64,000 bases of DNA from Streptomyces coelicoflavus (lineage in GTDB: Bacteria > Actinomycetota > Actinomycetes > Streptomycetales > Streptomycetaceae). Both the position numbers and the translations under genes were made by a program. The notes under the pieces were generated by a model, which saw only the letters and a program-made list of their open reading frames with translations, was not told the origin of the DNA and made no database searches. This document shows, piece after piece, positions 19,616 through 28,074 of this stretch (position 1 is its first letter; the number at the start of each line of letters is the position of its first letter). The stretch is from NCBI RefSeq assembly GCF_003112555.1, contig NZ_BEWB01000003.1:186001-250000 (forward strand). The letters run 5' to 3'.

Positions 19616-20464
19616 TCAGATACTGATAGAGAGCGCGAGCGAACCCAGACGACGCCCCACTTCGTGCTGCAAACGCTGTACCGCGGGCAGCAACCGGCCC
19701 GCCTGGTGCAGGGGCAGTGAGATGGCCATCGTCGCGGCCGTGGTGCCGACGGTGATCGGGATCGCCGCGCAGACCGTGCCGAGGGCGTACTCCTGGCGCT
19801 CGGTCACCGGCGTCATCCGGCGCATGCGTTCCAGCCGTTTCAGCAGGCTGTGTCCGTCACGCACCGTGTACGGCGTGACCGGCTGCACCGGATAGCGGTC
19901 CAGGTGGTCACGGCGGGCGTCCTCGTCCAACTGGGACAGCAGGCACTGCCCGATGGCGTGGGCGTGCCCCGTCTCCCGGAAGTCCGCCCATTCCTCGACC
20001 GCCGGATTGCCCGGGGTGTCGGAGACGCACATGACCTCGATCTCGCCGTCCCGGTACATGGCGTAGTACACGGGGACGCCGATGGCGTCCCGCCAGCGCG
20101 CCATCGTGTCGACGACCGTGCTGCGACGTTTCTGCTCGGCTCCGCTGCCGCCCAGCCGCTCGGCGGCCTCACCGAGGAAGAACAGTCCCTTGTCCCGGCG
20201 CAGGTAGCCCTCGTGCACCAGAGTGCGCAGCAGGTGGTACGCCGTGGGCAGCGCCAGTCCCGTCTCACGGGCCAGTTGTTTGGCGGGGGCCCCGTGCTCG
20301 TGCTCGGCGACACACTCGAGCAGGCGCATCGCCCGCTGCACCGAGCCGATCAGGGTGGCGGAGGGCGGGTCGGCGGCGGGTGGCGCGGGGGATGTCCGAG
20401 GCGTCGAGCGGGGCTGCACGGGAAGGGCGTGCAGCTGAGCGAATGCGGTGTCAGCCGTGGCCAA
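19616..20464 (-). CDS. ssgR: IclR-family regulator SsgR, activator of ssgA
   Basis: IclR-type regulator of about 282 aa. An N-terminal winged helix (SVQRAMRLLECVAEHEHG, then ALPTAYHLLRTL) is followed by an IclR effector domain. By its position immediately upstream of ssgA it is SsgR, which in S. coelicolor activates ssgA transcription independently of the whi genes. The start is a TTG at 20464 with GGGAG 6 nt upstream; a GTG at codon 16 is possible. The first 35 residues are Pro/Ala-rich and carry no domain. Confidence 0.9.
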   Translation of the reverse strand: MATADTAFAQLHALPVQPRSTPRTSPAPPAADPPSATLIGSVQRAMRLLECVAEHEHGAPAKQLARETGLALPTAYHLLRTLVHEGYLRRDKGLFFLGEAAERLGGSGAEQKRRSTVVDTMARWRDAIGVPVYYAMYRDGEIEVMCVSDTPGNPAVEEWADFRETGHAHAIGQCLLSQLDEDARRDHLDRYPVQPVTPYTVRDGHSLLKRLERMRRMTPVTERQEYALGTVCAAIPITVGTTAATMAISLPLHQAGRLLPAVQRLQHEVGRRLGSLALSISI

Positions 20465-20619
20465 GGGTCACTCCCGGAACGCGAGGTGGCAGCCCGTGCG
20501 GAGAACACGGGTGGGGGTGTACGCCGTTCGCGAGGTCGCCCCCGCGTGGAGTTCCGGACTCTAACCGCTGGTCACCGCTCACCGACGGCTCGCCCGGGAA
20601 ACTTCCCCCGGCCGAGGGA

Positions 20620-20647
20620 ACCGGTGGTTCCTGTTACCACCACCGGT
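20620..20647 (-). terminator. Hairpin after small membrane protein gene
   Basis: ACCGGTGGT pairs with ACCACCGGT across a 10-nt loop, just past the stop of the 70-residue membrane protein gene. Confidence 0.55.
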
Positions 20648-20659
20648 GCCCCACCCAGC

Positions 20660-20872
20660 TCACCAGTCGCTGCGCGAAGACGAGCTCGACATGAACTTGC
20701 GTACGACGTAGATCAGTCCGCCGACGAGCGCGACGAAGACCAGCAGCTTGAACAGCAGTCCGATCACGAACCCGACCACGCTGGCGATCAGCCCGCCGAA
20801 CACGACCAGGGCGATGACCGGCACCGCGATCCACTTCACCCACCACGGCAGTCCCGTGAAGATCTCTCGCAT
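20660..20872 (-). CDS. Small membrane protein (DUF5326-like), function unknown
   Basis: Protein of 70 aa. After MREIFTGLPWWVKWIAVPVI it is almost entirely hydrophobic, with two membrane segments, and ends in a short RKFMSSSSSRSDW tail. Start at ATG 20872 with a GGGCG/AAGGG box; the frame extends upstream to 20935 without support. I recall similar small proteins at this place in Streptomyces genomes, without known role. Confidence 0.7.
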   Translation of the reverse strand: MREIFTGLPWWVKWIAVPVIALVVFGGLIASVVGFVIGLLFKLLVFVALVGGLIYVVRKFMSSSSSRSDW

Positions 20873-21023
20873 CGCCCTTGCCCTCACCTTCGGGGAGTCC
20901 CAGGAGTCCTGGGGAATCCTCTGTATGTCCTGCACTCGATGCTAGAGCCGTGAGCACCACGGCAGGGGCCCCGCATCCCTTGTCTCCCCCTGACCGATCC
21001 CCTAGGGAACCCGGAGGCCCCTC

Positions 21024-21341
21024 TCAGCTCTCCGGCGGAGAGAACACCACCAGAACCCGCAGGTCCTCGCTGATGTGGTGGAACTTGTGGGCGACTCCGG
21101 CCGGCACGTAGACCACGCTGCCGCGGGCGACCTGGGTGGTCTCCATGCCCACGGTGATCGCGGCCCGCCCGCTCACCACGAAGTACACCTCGTCCTGTGC
21201 GTGCGGTTTCTGCGGGTCGGTCGTCCCCGCGTCGAGGGCGTACAGGCCGACCGACATGTTCCGCTCGCGCAGGAACTGCAGGTAGGCACCGTCGTTGGCG
21301 GCGCGCTCCGCCTCCAGTTCGTCCAGCCGGAATGCCTTCAT
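21024..21341 (-). CDS. Small cupin-domain protein
   Basis: Single-domain cupin of 105 aa. The metal-binding motifs are visible: PHAQDEVYFVVSGRA (His and Glu ligands) and PAGVAHKFHHI (the second His motif). Such one-domain cupins are often metal-dependent isomerases or dioxygenases, or simply ligand-binding proteins; substrate unknown. Stand-alone gene between two oppositely facing units. Confidence 0.85.
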   Translation of the reverse strand: MKAFRLDELEAERAANDGAYLQFLRERNMSVGLYALDAGTTDPQKPHAQDEVYFVVSGRAAITVGMETTQVARGSVVYVPAGVAHKFHHISEDLRVLVVFSPPES

Positions 21342-21400
21342 CGCCTCGTCCGTCCCTGCCTCACCGTTCGTTTCCGATCGCGTCTGCCACGATCAGACAC

Positions 21401-21778
21401 ATGAAGAATTTCCTAGTCAAGACGATCGCCAACGCCGGCGCCCTCGCCGTCGCCGTGTGGCTGCTCGACAAGATCACCCTGACCGGCGGCAGCACCGGGG
21501 AGAAGGCCGTCACCCTGATCGTGGTCGCCCTGGTGTTCGGCCTGGTCAACATGGTGGTGAAGCCCATCGTGCAGGTGCTGACCTTCCCGCTGTTCATCCT
21601 GACCCTCGGCCTGTTCACGCTGGTGGTCAATGCCCTGATGCTGTTGCTCACGTCGTGGGTGGCCGACCAGCTCGACGTGAGCTTCCACGTCGACGGGTTC
21701 TGGACCGCCGTCCTGGGCGGCCTGATCATCTCGATCGTCTCCTGGGCTCTCAACGCGTTCCTGCCCGACGGGGACTGA
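21401..21778 (+). CDS. Four-helix membrane protein of the YvlD/phage holin superfamily IV type
   Basis: Protein of 125 aa with four predicted membrane helices and the family motif VVKPIVQVLTFPLFILTLG. The family is widespread and not phage-linked here. Start ATG 21401 (MKNFLVKTIANAG). It is followed after 5 bp by ptpA and so probably co-transcribed with it. Function unknown. Confidence 0.85.
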   Translation: MKNFLVKTIANAGALAVAVWLLDKITLTGGSTGEKAVTLIVVALVFGLVNMVVKPIVQVLTFPLFILTLGLFTLVVNALMLLLTSWVADQLDVSFHVDGFWTAVLGGLIISIVSWALNAFLPDGD

Positions 21779-21783
21779 GCCCG

Positions 21784-22278
21784 ATGACCTACCGCGTCTG
21801 TTTCGTGTGCACGGGCAACATCTGCCGCTCCCCGATGGCCGAGGCCGTCTTCCACGCGCGCGTGGCGGACGCCGGGCTCGACGACCTGGTCGAGGCCGAC
21901 AGCGCCGGCACCGGCGGCTGGCACGAGGGCGAGGGCGCCGACCCGCGCACCGTGGCCGTCCTGGCGGAGAACGGCTACGGCCTCGACCACACGGCCCGGC
22001 AGTTCCAGCAGTCCTGGTTCTCCCGTCTCGACCTGGTCGTCGCCCTCGACGCCGGACATCTGCGGGCCCTGCGGCGCCTCGCCCCCACGGAGCGGGACGC
22101 GGCCAAGGTGCGCCTGCTGCGGTCGTACGACCCCGCCGCCGACGGCGGTGACCTGGACGTCCCGGACCCGTACTACGGAGGCCCGGACGGTTTCGGGGAA
22201 TGCCTTGAGATGGTGGAAGCGGCGAGCACCGGACTGCTCGCCGCCGTACGCGAGCAAGTGGAAGGACGGGCGGCATGA
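21784..22278 (+). CDS. ptpA: Low-molecular-weight protein tyrosine phosphatase PtpA
   Basis: Cytosolic phosphatase of 164 aa. The P-loop CTGNICRS provides the nucleophile Cys9 and Arg15, and the C-terminal DPYY motif supplies the general acid Asp. S. coelicolor PtpA, known to dephosphorylate phosphotyrosine and to affect antibiotic production, is at the matching locus as I recall. The start ATG 21784 is 5 bp after the upstream stop, and the stop overlaps the next start by four bases (ATGA), so translation is probably coupled. Confidence 0.93.
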   Translation: MTYRVCFVCTGNICRSPMAEAVFHARVADAGLDDLVEADSAGTGGWHEGEGADPRTVAVLAENGYGLDHTARQFQQSWFSRLDLVVALDAGHLRALRRLAPTERDAAKVRLLRSYDPAADGGDLDVPDPYYGGPDGFGECLEMVEAASTGLLAAVREQVEGRAA

Positions 22279-23453
22279 GCGACTCCGCTACGAACGGCAG
22301 CACCGGTACGGGCGGGCAAGGACCCGCTTCCGGCCCCGGTGACGGCACGCGCGCGGTGCGCGCCGGGCTGCCCGAACCCGTCAAGCACGAGCCGACCCTG
22401 CCCGGCCCGGTGTTCGCCGCCCACTTCCACCTGCCGGGCGACCCGACCGGCCCGTACACCTACGGCCGTGACGAGAACCCGACCTGGACGCACCTCGAGA
22501 GCGCCATCGGCGAGCTGGAGGCGCCCGGGCAGGACGGCGTCGAGACGCTCGTCTTCGCCTCGGGCATGGCCGCCATCTCCTCGGTGCTCTTCTCACAGCT
22601 GCGCGCCGGCGACACGGCCGTCCTGCCCGACGACGGCTACCAGGCGCTGCCGCTGGTCCGGGCACAGCTGGAGGCGTACGGCATCGAGGTACGCACCGCG
22701 CCGACCGGCCAGGACGCCCAGCTCGACGTGCTGGACGGGGCGAAGCTGCTGTGGATCGAGACGCCGTCGAACCCGGGGCTCGACGTGTGCGACGTGCGGC
22801 GGCTGGCCGAGGCGGCACACGCGCGGGGCGCCCTGGTCGCCGTCGACAACACCCTCGCCACACCGCTCGGGCAGCGTCCGCTGGACCTCGGCGCCGACTT
22901 CTCGGTGGCCAGCGGCACCAAGCAGCTCACCGGCCACGGAGACGTCCTGCTGGGCTACGTGGCCGGCCGCGACGCGGTGGCGATGGCCGCCGTACGGCGC
23001 TGGCGAAAGATCGTCGGTGCGATTCCCGGGCCCATGGAGGCCTGGCTCGCGCACCGTTCGATCGCCACCCTCCAGCTGCGCGTGGACCGGCAGGACGCCA
23101 CCGCGCTCCGGGTGGCCGAGGCGCTCCGGTCCCGGCCCGAGATCACCGGCCTGCGCCATCCCGGGCTGCCCGACGACCCGTCCCACAAGGTCGCCTCGCA
23201 GCAGATGCTGCGCTACGGCTGTGTCGTCTCCTTCACGTTGCCCTCGCGCGCGCGTGCCGATCGTTTTCTCGACGCGCTGCACCTCGTCGAGGGCGCGACG
23301 AGCTTCGGCGGGGTGCGTTCCACCGCGGAGCGGCGCGGGCGCTGGGGCGGCGACGCGGTACCGGAAGGCTTCATCCGGCTCTCGGTCGGCGCGGAGGACC
23401 CCGACGACCTGGTGGCCGATCTGCTGCGCGCGCTGGACGAGACGGCGGACTGA
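22275..23453 (+). CDS. Cystathionine gamma-lyase/synthase family PLP enzyme
   Basis: Cys/Met-metabolism PLP enzyme of 392 aa. Recognisable elements are YGRDENPTW near the N-terminus, the cofactor-binding FASGMAAIS, the Asp of VDNTLATP and the PLP-lysine motif VASGTKQLTGHGD. The first 35 residues are a Gly/Ser/Thr-rich extension. It is translationally coupled to ptpA (ATGA overlap). Cystathionine gamma-lyase is the likeliest activity, but gamma-synthase cannot be excluded by sequence. Confidence 0.88.
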   Translation: MSDSATNGSTGTGGQGPASGPGDGTRAVRAGLPEPVKHEPTLPGPVFAAHFHLPGDPTGPYTYGRDENPTWTHLESAIGELEAPGQDGVETLVFASGMAAISSVLFSQLRAGDTAVLPDDGYQALPLVRAQLEAYGIEVRTAPTGQDAQLDVLDGAKLLWIETPSNPGLDVCDVRRLAEAAHARGALVAVDNTLATPLGQRPLDLGADFSVASGTKQLTGHGDVLLGYVAGRDAVAMAAVRRWRKIVGAIPGPMEAWLAHRSIATLQLRVDRQDATALRVAEALRSRPEITGLRHPGLPDDPSHKVASQQMLRYGCVVSFTLPSRARADRFLDALHLVEGATSFGGVRSTAERRGRWGGDAVPEGFIRLSVGAEDPDDLVADLLRALDETAD

Positions 23454-23480
23454 CGCCGACCGGTCCGGCCGGGGTACGAC

Positions 23481-23519
23481 GGACGGTCCGAACCTCCCCC
23501 CTCGTGGCTCGGACCGTCC
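23481..23519 (+). terminator. Terminator after the Cys/Met PLP enzyme gene
   Basis: GGACGGTCCGA pairs with TCGGACCGTCC, 27 bp past the stop codon. Confidence 0.7.
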
Positions 23520-23676
23520 TCCGGCCTCGCGCGTCACCGGTTCAACGCGCGAAGAACCGCGCGCTCCAGGCTAGTTGACTCAGTGTCAGTGTCCAATCAC
23601 AGGAGCGACAGCGCCCTATCGACATATTTATACTTGGGCTCGGGCGGGGGCTGGAGGAGAACAGAAGAGGGGACGG

Positions 23677-24588
23677 ATGTCCGTGGATCTGGCCTTGCTC
23701 CGCACCTTCGTCGCCGTGCACCGGGCCGGTTCCTTCACCCGTGCGGCGTCCCTGCTCGGCCTCTCGCAGCCCGCCGTCACCTCGCAAATCCGCACGCTGG
23801 AGCGTCAGCTCGGCCGCCCGCTGTTCCTTCGGCAGGCCCGCGGAGTGACCCCGACGACCGTCGGCGACGAACTCGCCCACAAGGCCGCACCGCATCTCGA
23901 CGCCCTGGTGGAGATCGCCGAGGCCGGGCTGGAGAACGATTCCTCCTCGCGGACCCTGCATCTGGCCGGGCCACCGGAGTTCACCGCAGAGCGAGCGCTG
24001 CCCGCGCTCACCGGGATCACCCGCGAGGACGGCCGGCCCTTCGCCCTGCGCACCTCGTTCGGGAACGCCGAGCAGACCTTGGAGGGCCTGGCCGCCGGAC
24101 ATCACGATCTGGCCATCGGCACGGCCCGTCCCCGCGGCTCGTTGCTCACGTCGACTCCGCTCTGCGACGAGGAACACGTCCTGGTCGCCACACCGGACTG
24201 GGCGAAGCGTGCCGACGTCGAGAAGCTCCGCGACACCGGCGCCTCCGCCCTGGAACACGTTCCCGTCGTCGAAGTGCACGAGTCGCTGCCCTTCGTCACC
24301 CGCTACTGGGCGTCCGTCTTCGACGCCCGTCCGGCCGCCCCGGCCACCGTCGTCGCCCCCGACCTGCGTGCGGTCCTCGCCTGCACGATCGCCGGCGCGG
24401 GGCTCGCCGTGCTGCCCCGCTACCTGTGCGCGGAGGCACTGGAGCGCGGTGCCGTCGTCGCCCTGCACGATCCGGCGGTGCCGCCGTTGCGGACGTACTT
24501 CCTGGTGGCACGCACCGGCACACTCGCGATGCCGCACATCGCCCAAGCCCACGAGGAATTGCTGCGAGCGGCCACCGCCTGGAACTGA
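23677..24588 (+). CDS. LysR-family transcriptional regulator
   Basis: Regulator of 303 aa. The N-terminal winged helix is typical (LRTFVAVHRAGSFTRAAS, then LSQPAVTSQIRTLERQLG, then FLRQARGV). An effector-binding domain follows, reading HDLAIGTARPRG in the middle. ATG 23677 has GAGGGG 4 nt upstream. The 223-bp gap before it has an AT-rich patch (CATATTTATACTTGG at 23619-23633), unusual here and a likely operator/promoter. No divergent target gene is adjacent, so the regulon is unknown. Confidence 0.9.
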   Translation: MSVDLALLRTFVAVHRAGSFTRAASLLGLSQPAVTSQIRTLERQLGRPLFLRQARGVTPTTVGDELAHKAAPHLDALVEIAEAGLENDSSSRTLHLAGPPEFTAERALPALTGITREDGRPFALRTSFGNAEQTLEGLAAGHHDLAIGTARPRGSLLTSTPLCDEEHVLVATPDWAKRADVEKLRDTGASALEHVPVVEVHESLPFVTRYWASVFDARPAAPATVVAPDLRAVLACTIAGAGLAVLPRYLCAEALERGAVVALHDPAVPPLRTYFLVARTGTLAMPHIAQAHEELLRAATAWN

Positions 24589-24623
24589 GCCCGAGGGCTC
24601 AGCAACCGGGTGTGCCTCACGAT

Positions 24624-24637
24624 GTTTCACGTGGAAC
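24624..24637. promoter_or_regulatory. Degenerate parS (one mismatch)
   Basis: GTTTCACGTGGAAC, 22 bp before the Nudix gene start. Confidence 0.6.
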
Positions 24638-24658
24638 CAGCCGGGCCACATTTCTCCC

Positions 24659-25141
24659 ATGACCGTCCGACCCGTGGTCAAGCGCACCGCCCGCGCCGTC
24701 CTGCTGGACGGCGACCACCTGATCCTGATCAAGCGGACCAAGCCCGGTGTCGACCCCTACTGGGTCACTCCCGGCGGCGGGGTCGAGCCGGACGACACCA
24801 CCGTCGTGGACGCCCTGCACCGTGAGGTGTACGAGGAACTCGGCGCCAAGATCAGTGACGTGGTGCCCTGCTTCGTGGACACCGTGGAGCACATCGGCGA
24901 GGACGGTGGCGCGACCGGCGTGAAGGTGCAGCACTTCTTCGTCTGCCGGCTGCTGTCCATGGACCCGTCCCTGCGGCACGGACCGGAGATCGACGAGCCC
25001 GCCGGTGAGTACGAGATCGTCAGGGTGCCGTTCACCCGGGTCGGGATCGCCTCGGTCCACCTCGTACCGCTGTCCCTGCGGCACTATCTGGACGGCAACA
25101 TCGAGGGTGTGCGTGCCATGCACGCCCCCGACCTCGGCTGA
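24659..25141 (+). CDS. Nudix hydrolase
   Basis: Nudix-fold protein of 160 aa. The Nudix box aligns as GGVEPDDTTVVDALHREVYEELGA read in two parts: the REVYEELG catalytic half is intact (residues about 56-63), but the Glu of the GX5E half is Thr. The catalytic Glu pair that binds Mg2+ is kept. Start ATG 24659 has no obvious Shine-Dalgarno. Substrate unknown (nucleoside diphosphate derivatives in the family). Confidence 0.88.
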   Translation: MTVRPVVKRTARAVLLDGDHLILIKRTKPGVDPYWVTPGGGVEPDDTTVVDALHREVYEELGAKISDVVPCFVDTVEHIGEDGGATGVKVQHFFVCRLLSMDPSLRHGPEIDEPAGEYEIVRVPFTRVGIASVHLVPLSLRHYLDGNIEGVRAMHAPDLG

Positions 25142-25218
25142 ACGATGTGGCCGAAAGCTCGCGCGTTCCGCCGGAAAGAGGTGGACGCGGACGGCCGCGG
25201 TCGGACAGCCTGACCTGC

Positions 25219-26085
25219 GTGCCGACTCCTTTCCTCGCCTCTGCACCGATCCGCCGTCTGACGCCGCGCGATCTCACCGCCTGCGCCGACCTGTCCGAGG
25301 ACCGGGGGTGGCCGCGCGAGGAGCACAAGTGGGGATTCCTCCTCACGGCCGGCAGGGGATACGGCATCGACGACCCCGGCGGCGGCCTCGTCGCCGCGTG
25401 TACCGTCACCGAGTACGGCCCTCGGGAGCGCCCTTCGCTCGCCGCCATCGGCATGGTCCTGGTCGCCGAGCGGCACGCCCGCCAAGGGGTGGGCCGCCGC
25501 CTCATGCGCCACCTCGTCTCCGCCCTGGGCACCGTTCCGCTCACCCTGCACGCGACGCCGTACGGCCGGCCGCTCTACGAGGAGCTCGGCTTCAAGGTGA
25601 CGGGCGGGGCGGAGATGCTGCGCGGCCGTTTCGTCCCGGGCGGGCCGGGACCGAAGGCCGTCACTCGCGCGGCCACGGCGGAGGACATCACCACGATCCT
25701 CCGGCTCGACGAGGAGGTCTTCGGCGCCGACCGCACCCACATCGTCACGCGGCTGCCCGCCTTCGCCGACCAGCTGCGCATCGCCGAGGAGGACGGCCGG
25801 ATCACCGGGTACGCCGCGGCCTGGCCGAACATGGACACCCACGTCGTGGGTCCGCTGATCGCCCGTGACACCGAGACGGCCAAGGCGCTGATCAGTTCCC
25901 TCGCCGCCCGCACCGACCGGCCGCTGCGCACGGACATCGACGTACGGCACGAGGAGCTGCTGACGTGGCTGAAGGAGAGCGGCCTGTCCACGGTCGCCCC
26001 CAATGCGGTCATGACCTACGGGATCACGGACCTGCCCGGGGACTGGACCCGGCGGTTCGCGCCGCTGACGGTGGCGGCGGGCTGA
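25219..26085 (+). CDS. Tandem GNAT-domain acetyltransferase
   Basis: About 288 aa with two GNAT-like halves. The first (about residues 10-145) has the acetyl-CoA motif VAERHARQGVGRRLMRHLV and the closing YEELGF. The second (about 155-285) is a degenerate GNAT fold of the acetyltransf_18 type. A GTG at 25219 gives the start VPTPFLASAPIRRLTP; an in-frame GTG at 25147 would add 24 non-conserved residues, and neither has a good Shine-Dalgarno. Substrate unknown. Confidence 0.8.
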   Translation: MPTPFLASAPIRRLTPRDLTACADLSEDRGWPREEHKWGFLLTAGRGYGIDDPGGGLVAACTVTEYGPRERPSLAAIGMVLVAERHARQGVGRRLMRHLVSALGTVPLTLHATPYGRPLYEELGFKVTGGAEMLRGRFVPGGPGPKAVTRAATAEDITTILRLDEEVFGADRTHIVTRLPAFADQLRIAEEDGRITGYAAAWPNMDTHVVGPLIARDTETAKALISSLAARTDRPLRTDIDVRHEELLTWLKESGLSTVAPNAVMTYGITDLPGDWTRRFAPLTVAAG

Positions 26086-26115
26086 CTTCCAGGCGGTATG
26101 CCCCGCGGCACGGCA

Positions 26116-26148
26116 ACGCCGGTCCCCGGACTGCCCGGGAACCGGCGT
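26116..26148. terminator. Bidirectional hairpin between convergent genes
   Basis: ACGCCGGT (26116-26123) pairs with ACCGGCGT (26141-26148), with an inner CCC/GGG stem. Confidence 0.6.
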
Positions 26149-26179
26149 CGAATGGACGGCGACTTGCGGACCGTTGCCG

Positions 26180-26599
26180 TCAGGCGAGGCTCCGCACGGC
26201 GGCCGAGGCGAAGCCGTGGTCCTGCTCGGGCGCGCCGCCGCCCACCCCGATCGCACCGATCAGCCGGCCCTCGCGGTGCACGGGCACGCCACCCGCGATG
26301 AACAGCAGCGGCCGGTCGAGTGCCGTGGGCAGGGTGTGGAAGAGTCCTCCGGGCTGCACGGCGTCGACGAGGTCGGCGGTCGGAGCGTTCAGCTGGAGCG
26401 CGGTGTAGGCCTTGCGAGTGCTGGTCTCTCCGGAGATCAGCACGGCGCGGTCGTCGCGCCGGAAGGCGAGCAGGTGGCCCCCGGCATCGAGGACCGTGAC
26501 GCTGACGGTGACGTCGGCCGCCGCGGCGGCCGAGTGCGCAGCGGCGACGAGGGCTTCGGCGTCCTGGATGGTCAGCGGGGTGACTGCGGTGGTGGTCAT
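26180..26599 (-). CDS. GlcG/HbpS-family protein (possible haem-binding)
   Basis: Single-domain GlcG/HbpS-like (DUF336) protein of 139 aa: PLTIQDAEALVAAA at the start, then VLDAGGHLLAFRRDD, ETSTRKAYTAL, PLLFIAGGVPV and GAIGVGGG. S. reticuli HbpS is an extracellular haem-binding relative, but no signal peptide is present here, so this is a cytosolic form. It is downstream of the MFS gene on the same strand after 123 bp and may belong to that unit. Function in this group is open. Confidence 0.82.
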   Translation of the reverse strand: MTTTAVTPLTIQDAEALVAAAHSAAAAADVTVSVTVLDAGGHLLAFRRDDRAVLISGETSTRKAYTALQLNAPTADLVDAVQPGGLFHTLPTALDRPLLFIAGGVPVHREGRLIGAIGVGGGAPEQDHGFASAAVRSLA

Positions 26600-26722
26600 G
26601 GGTCGTTCTCCGTGGTTGTGCTGAGTGGTGCGGTGCCTCGGTCGCCGACAAGGCGCTCGGCCGAGGAACGCGGGGGGGGCGGGCCCTGGCCCGGCACCCC
26701 GGGCAGGGGCGGGGCGGGTTGT

Positions 26723-27934
26723 TCAGTGGTGGGCGACGGCGGATCGCCGTTCCGCGGGTACGGAACCCGCGACGACCGCTCCGGGAGCACTCGCGCGCCG
26801 TTCCAGGGCGGCCGAGAGGACGGCGAGGAGGAGGGCGGACGCGGCGAGCACGGCGCCGACCCAGTTGGGGGCGGTGTATCCGAAGCCGGCCCCGATGACG
26901 ACGCCGCCGAGCCATGCGGAGAGCGCGTTGCCCAGGTTGAAGGCACCGATGTTCACCGCGGAGGCCAGTGTCGGCGCACCGTGTGCATGGTCCAGGACGC
27001 GCTTCTGCAACGGCGGGACAGTGGCGAAGCCCAGGGCACCGATCAGGAAGACGGTCACGGCCGACGCGATCTTGTCGTGCGCGGTGAGTGTGAAGAGGGC
27101 GAGTACGACGGACAGGGCGCCCAGGGCGATGTACAGCATGGGCATCAGAGCACGGTCGGCGAACCGGCCGCCGACGAAGTTGCCGCCGACCATGCCGAGG
27201 CCGAAGAGGACGAGCAGCCAGGTGACCGAGCCGTCGGCGAATCCCGCGACATGCGTCATCATCGGCGCGATGTAGGTGATGGCCGCGAAGACCCCGCCGA
27301 AGCCGAGAACGGTCATGGCCATCGCGAGCAGGACCTGTGCGTTCTTGAACGCGGCCATCTCGTGGCGCAGCCGCACGCCCTCGGCCCTGGGCACGTCGGG
27401 AACCAGCTTGGCGACCCCGGCCAGGCCGACGACTCCGAGCGCGGCGACGACGACGAAGGTGACGCGCCAGCCGACCGACTGTCCGATCAGCGTTCCCAGC
27501 GGGACGCCGACGACATTGGCGACCGTCAGACCGGTGAACATCATCGCGATCGCGCCGGCCTTCTTGTCCGGGGCGACCAGACCGGCCGCGACCACCGATC
27601 CGATGCCGAAGAAGGCGCCGTGCGCGAGCGAGGCGACCACGCGGCCGATCAGCATGACGGAGAAAGCGGGGGCGAACGCTGACAGCAGGTTGCCGACGAT
27701 GAACAGGCCCATCAGCAGCATCAGCATTCGCTTGCGCGGGACTCTGGTGCCGAGCACGGTCATCAGCGGGGCGCCCAACATCACGCCGAGCGCGTATCCG
27801 GTCACCAGGTATCCGGCGGTGGGGATGGAGACCCCGTAGTCGCTCGCGACCTCGGGCAGCAAGCCCATGATCACGAATTCGGTCGTTCCGATCCCGAAGG
27901 CCCCGATCGCGAGGGCCAGGAGCGCGAGAGGCAT
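26723..27934 (-). CDS. MFS efflux transporter (DHA1, AraJ/PbuE type)
   Basis: Twelve-helix major facilitator protein of about 403 aa: FGIGTTEFVIMGLLPEVA in helix 1 and the loop motif GAPLMTVLGTRVPRKRML are diagnostic of the AraJ-like DHA1 family. ATG 27934 gives the usual N-terminus MPLALLALAIGAFG with GGAAGG upstream; ATG 27964 and GTG 27985 are in-frame alternatives. It is divergent from a marR gene with 140 bp between, holding repeated operator-like motifs, so it is probably repressed by that regulator. Confidence 0.88.
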   Translation of the reverse strand: MPLALLALAIGAFGIGTTEFVIMGLLPEVASDYGVSIPTAGYLVTGYALGVMLGAPLMTVLGTRVPRKRMLMLLMGLFIVGNLLSAFAPAFSVMLIGRVVASLAHGAFFGIGSVVAAGLVAPDKKAGAIAMMFTGLTVANVVGVPLGTLIGQSVGWRVTFVVVAALGVVGLAGVAKLVPDVPRAEGVRLRHEMAAFKNAQVLLAMAMTVLGFGGVFAAITYIAPMMTHVAGFADGSVTWLLVLFGLGMVGGNFVGGRFADRALMPMLYIALGALSVVLALFTLTAHDKIASAVTVFLIGALGFATVPPLQKRVLDHAHGAPTLASAVNIGAFNLGNALSAWLGGVVIGAGFGYTAPNWVGAVLAASALLLAVLSAALERRASAPGAVVAGSVPAERRSAVAHH

Positions 27935-27988
27935 GGAGGGGTACACCTTCCGAGATGATTGCATGGACGCTTTGCGCTCGCCCACAAT

Positions 27989-28025
27989 AATTGCAGACGC
28001 TGGCTATATGCAAGCGCTGGCAATT
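27989..28025. promoter_or_regulatory. Probable MarR operator between MFS and marR genes
   Basis: TGCAGACGCTGGC (27992-28004) and TGCAAGCGCTGGC (28009-28021) are direct repeats 17 bp apart, flanked by AATTGC (27989) and GCAATT (28020) as an outer inverted repeat. The AT-rich sequence fits a divergent promoter. Confidence 0.55.
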
Positions 28026-28074
28026 GCGGTGCTGGTCTACCCTGGTCTCAGTCACTCCTGGACGGAGGAACCAC

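Noticed and set aside
21401..21778. Phage remnant, from the holin-like fold
   Set aside because: The YvlD/holin superfamily IV protein is a common chromosomal membrane protein, and no other phage gene is nearby.
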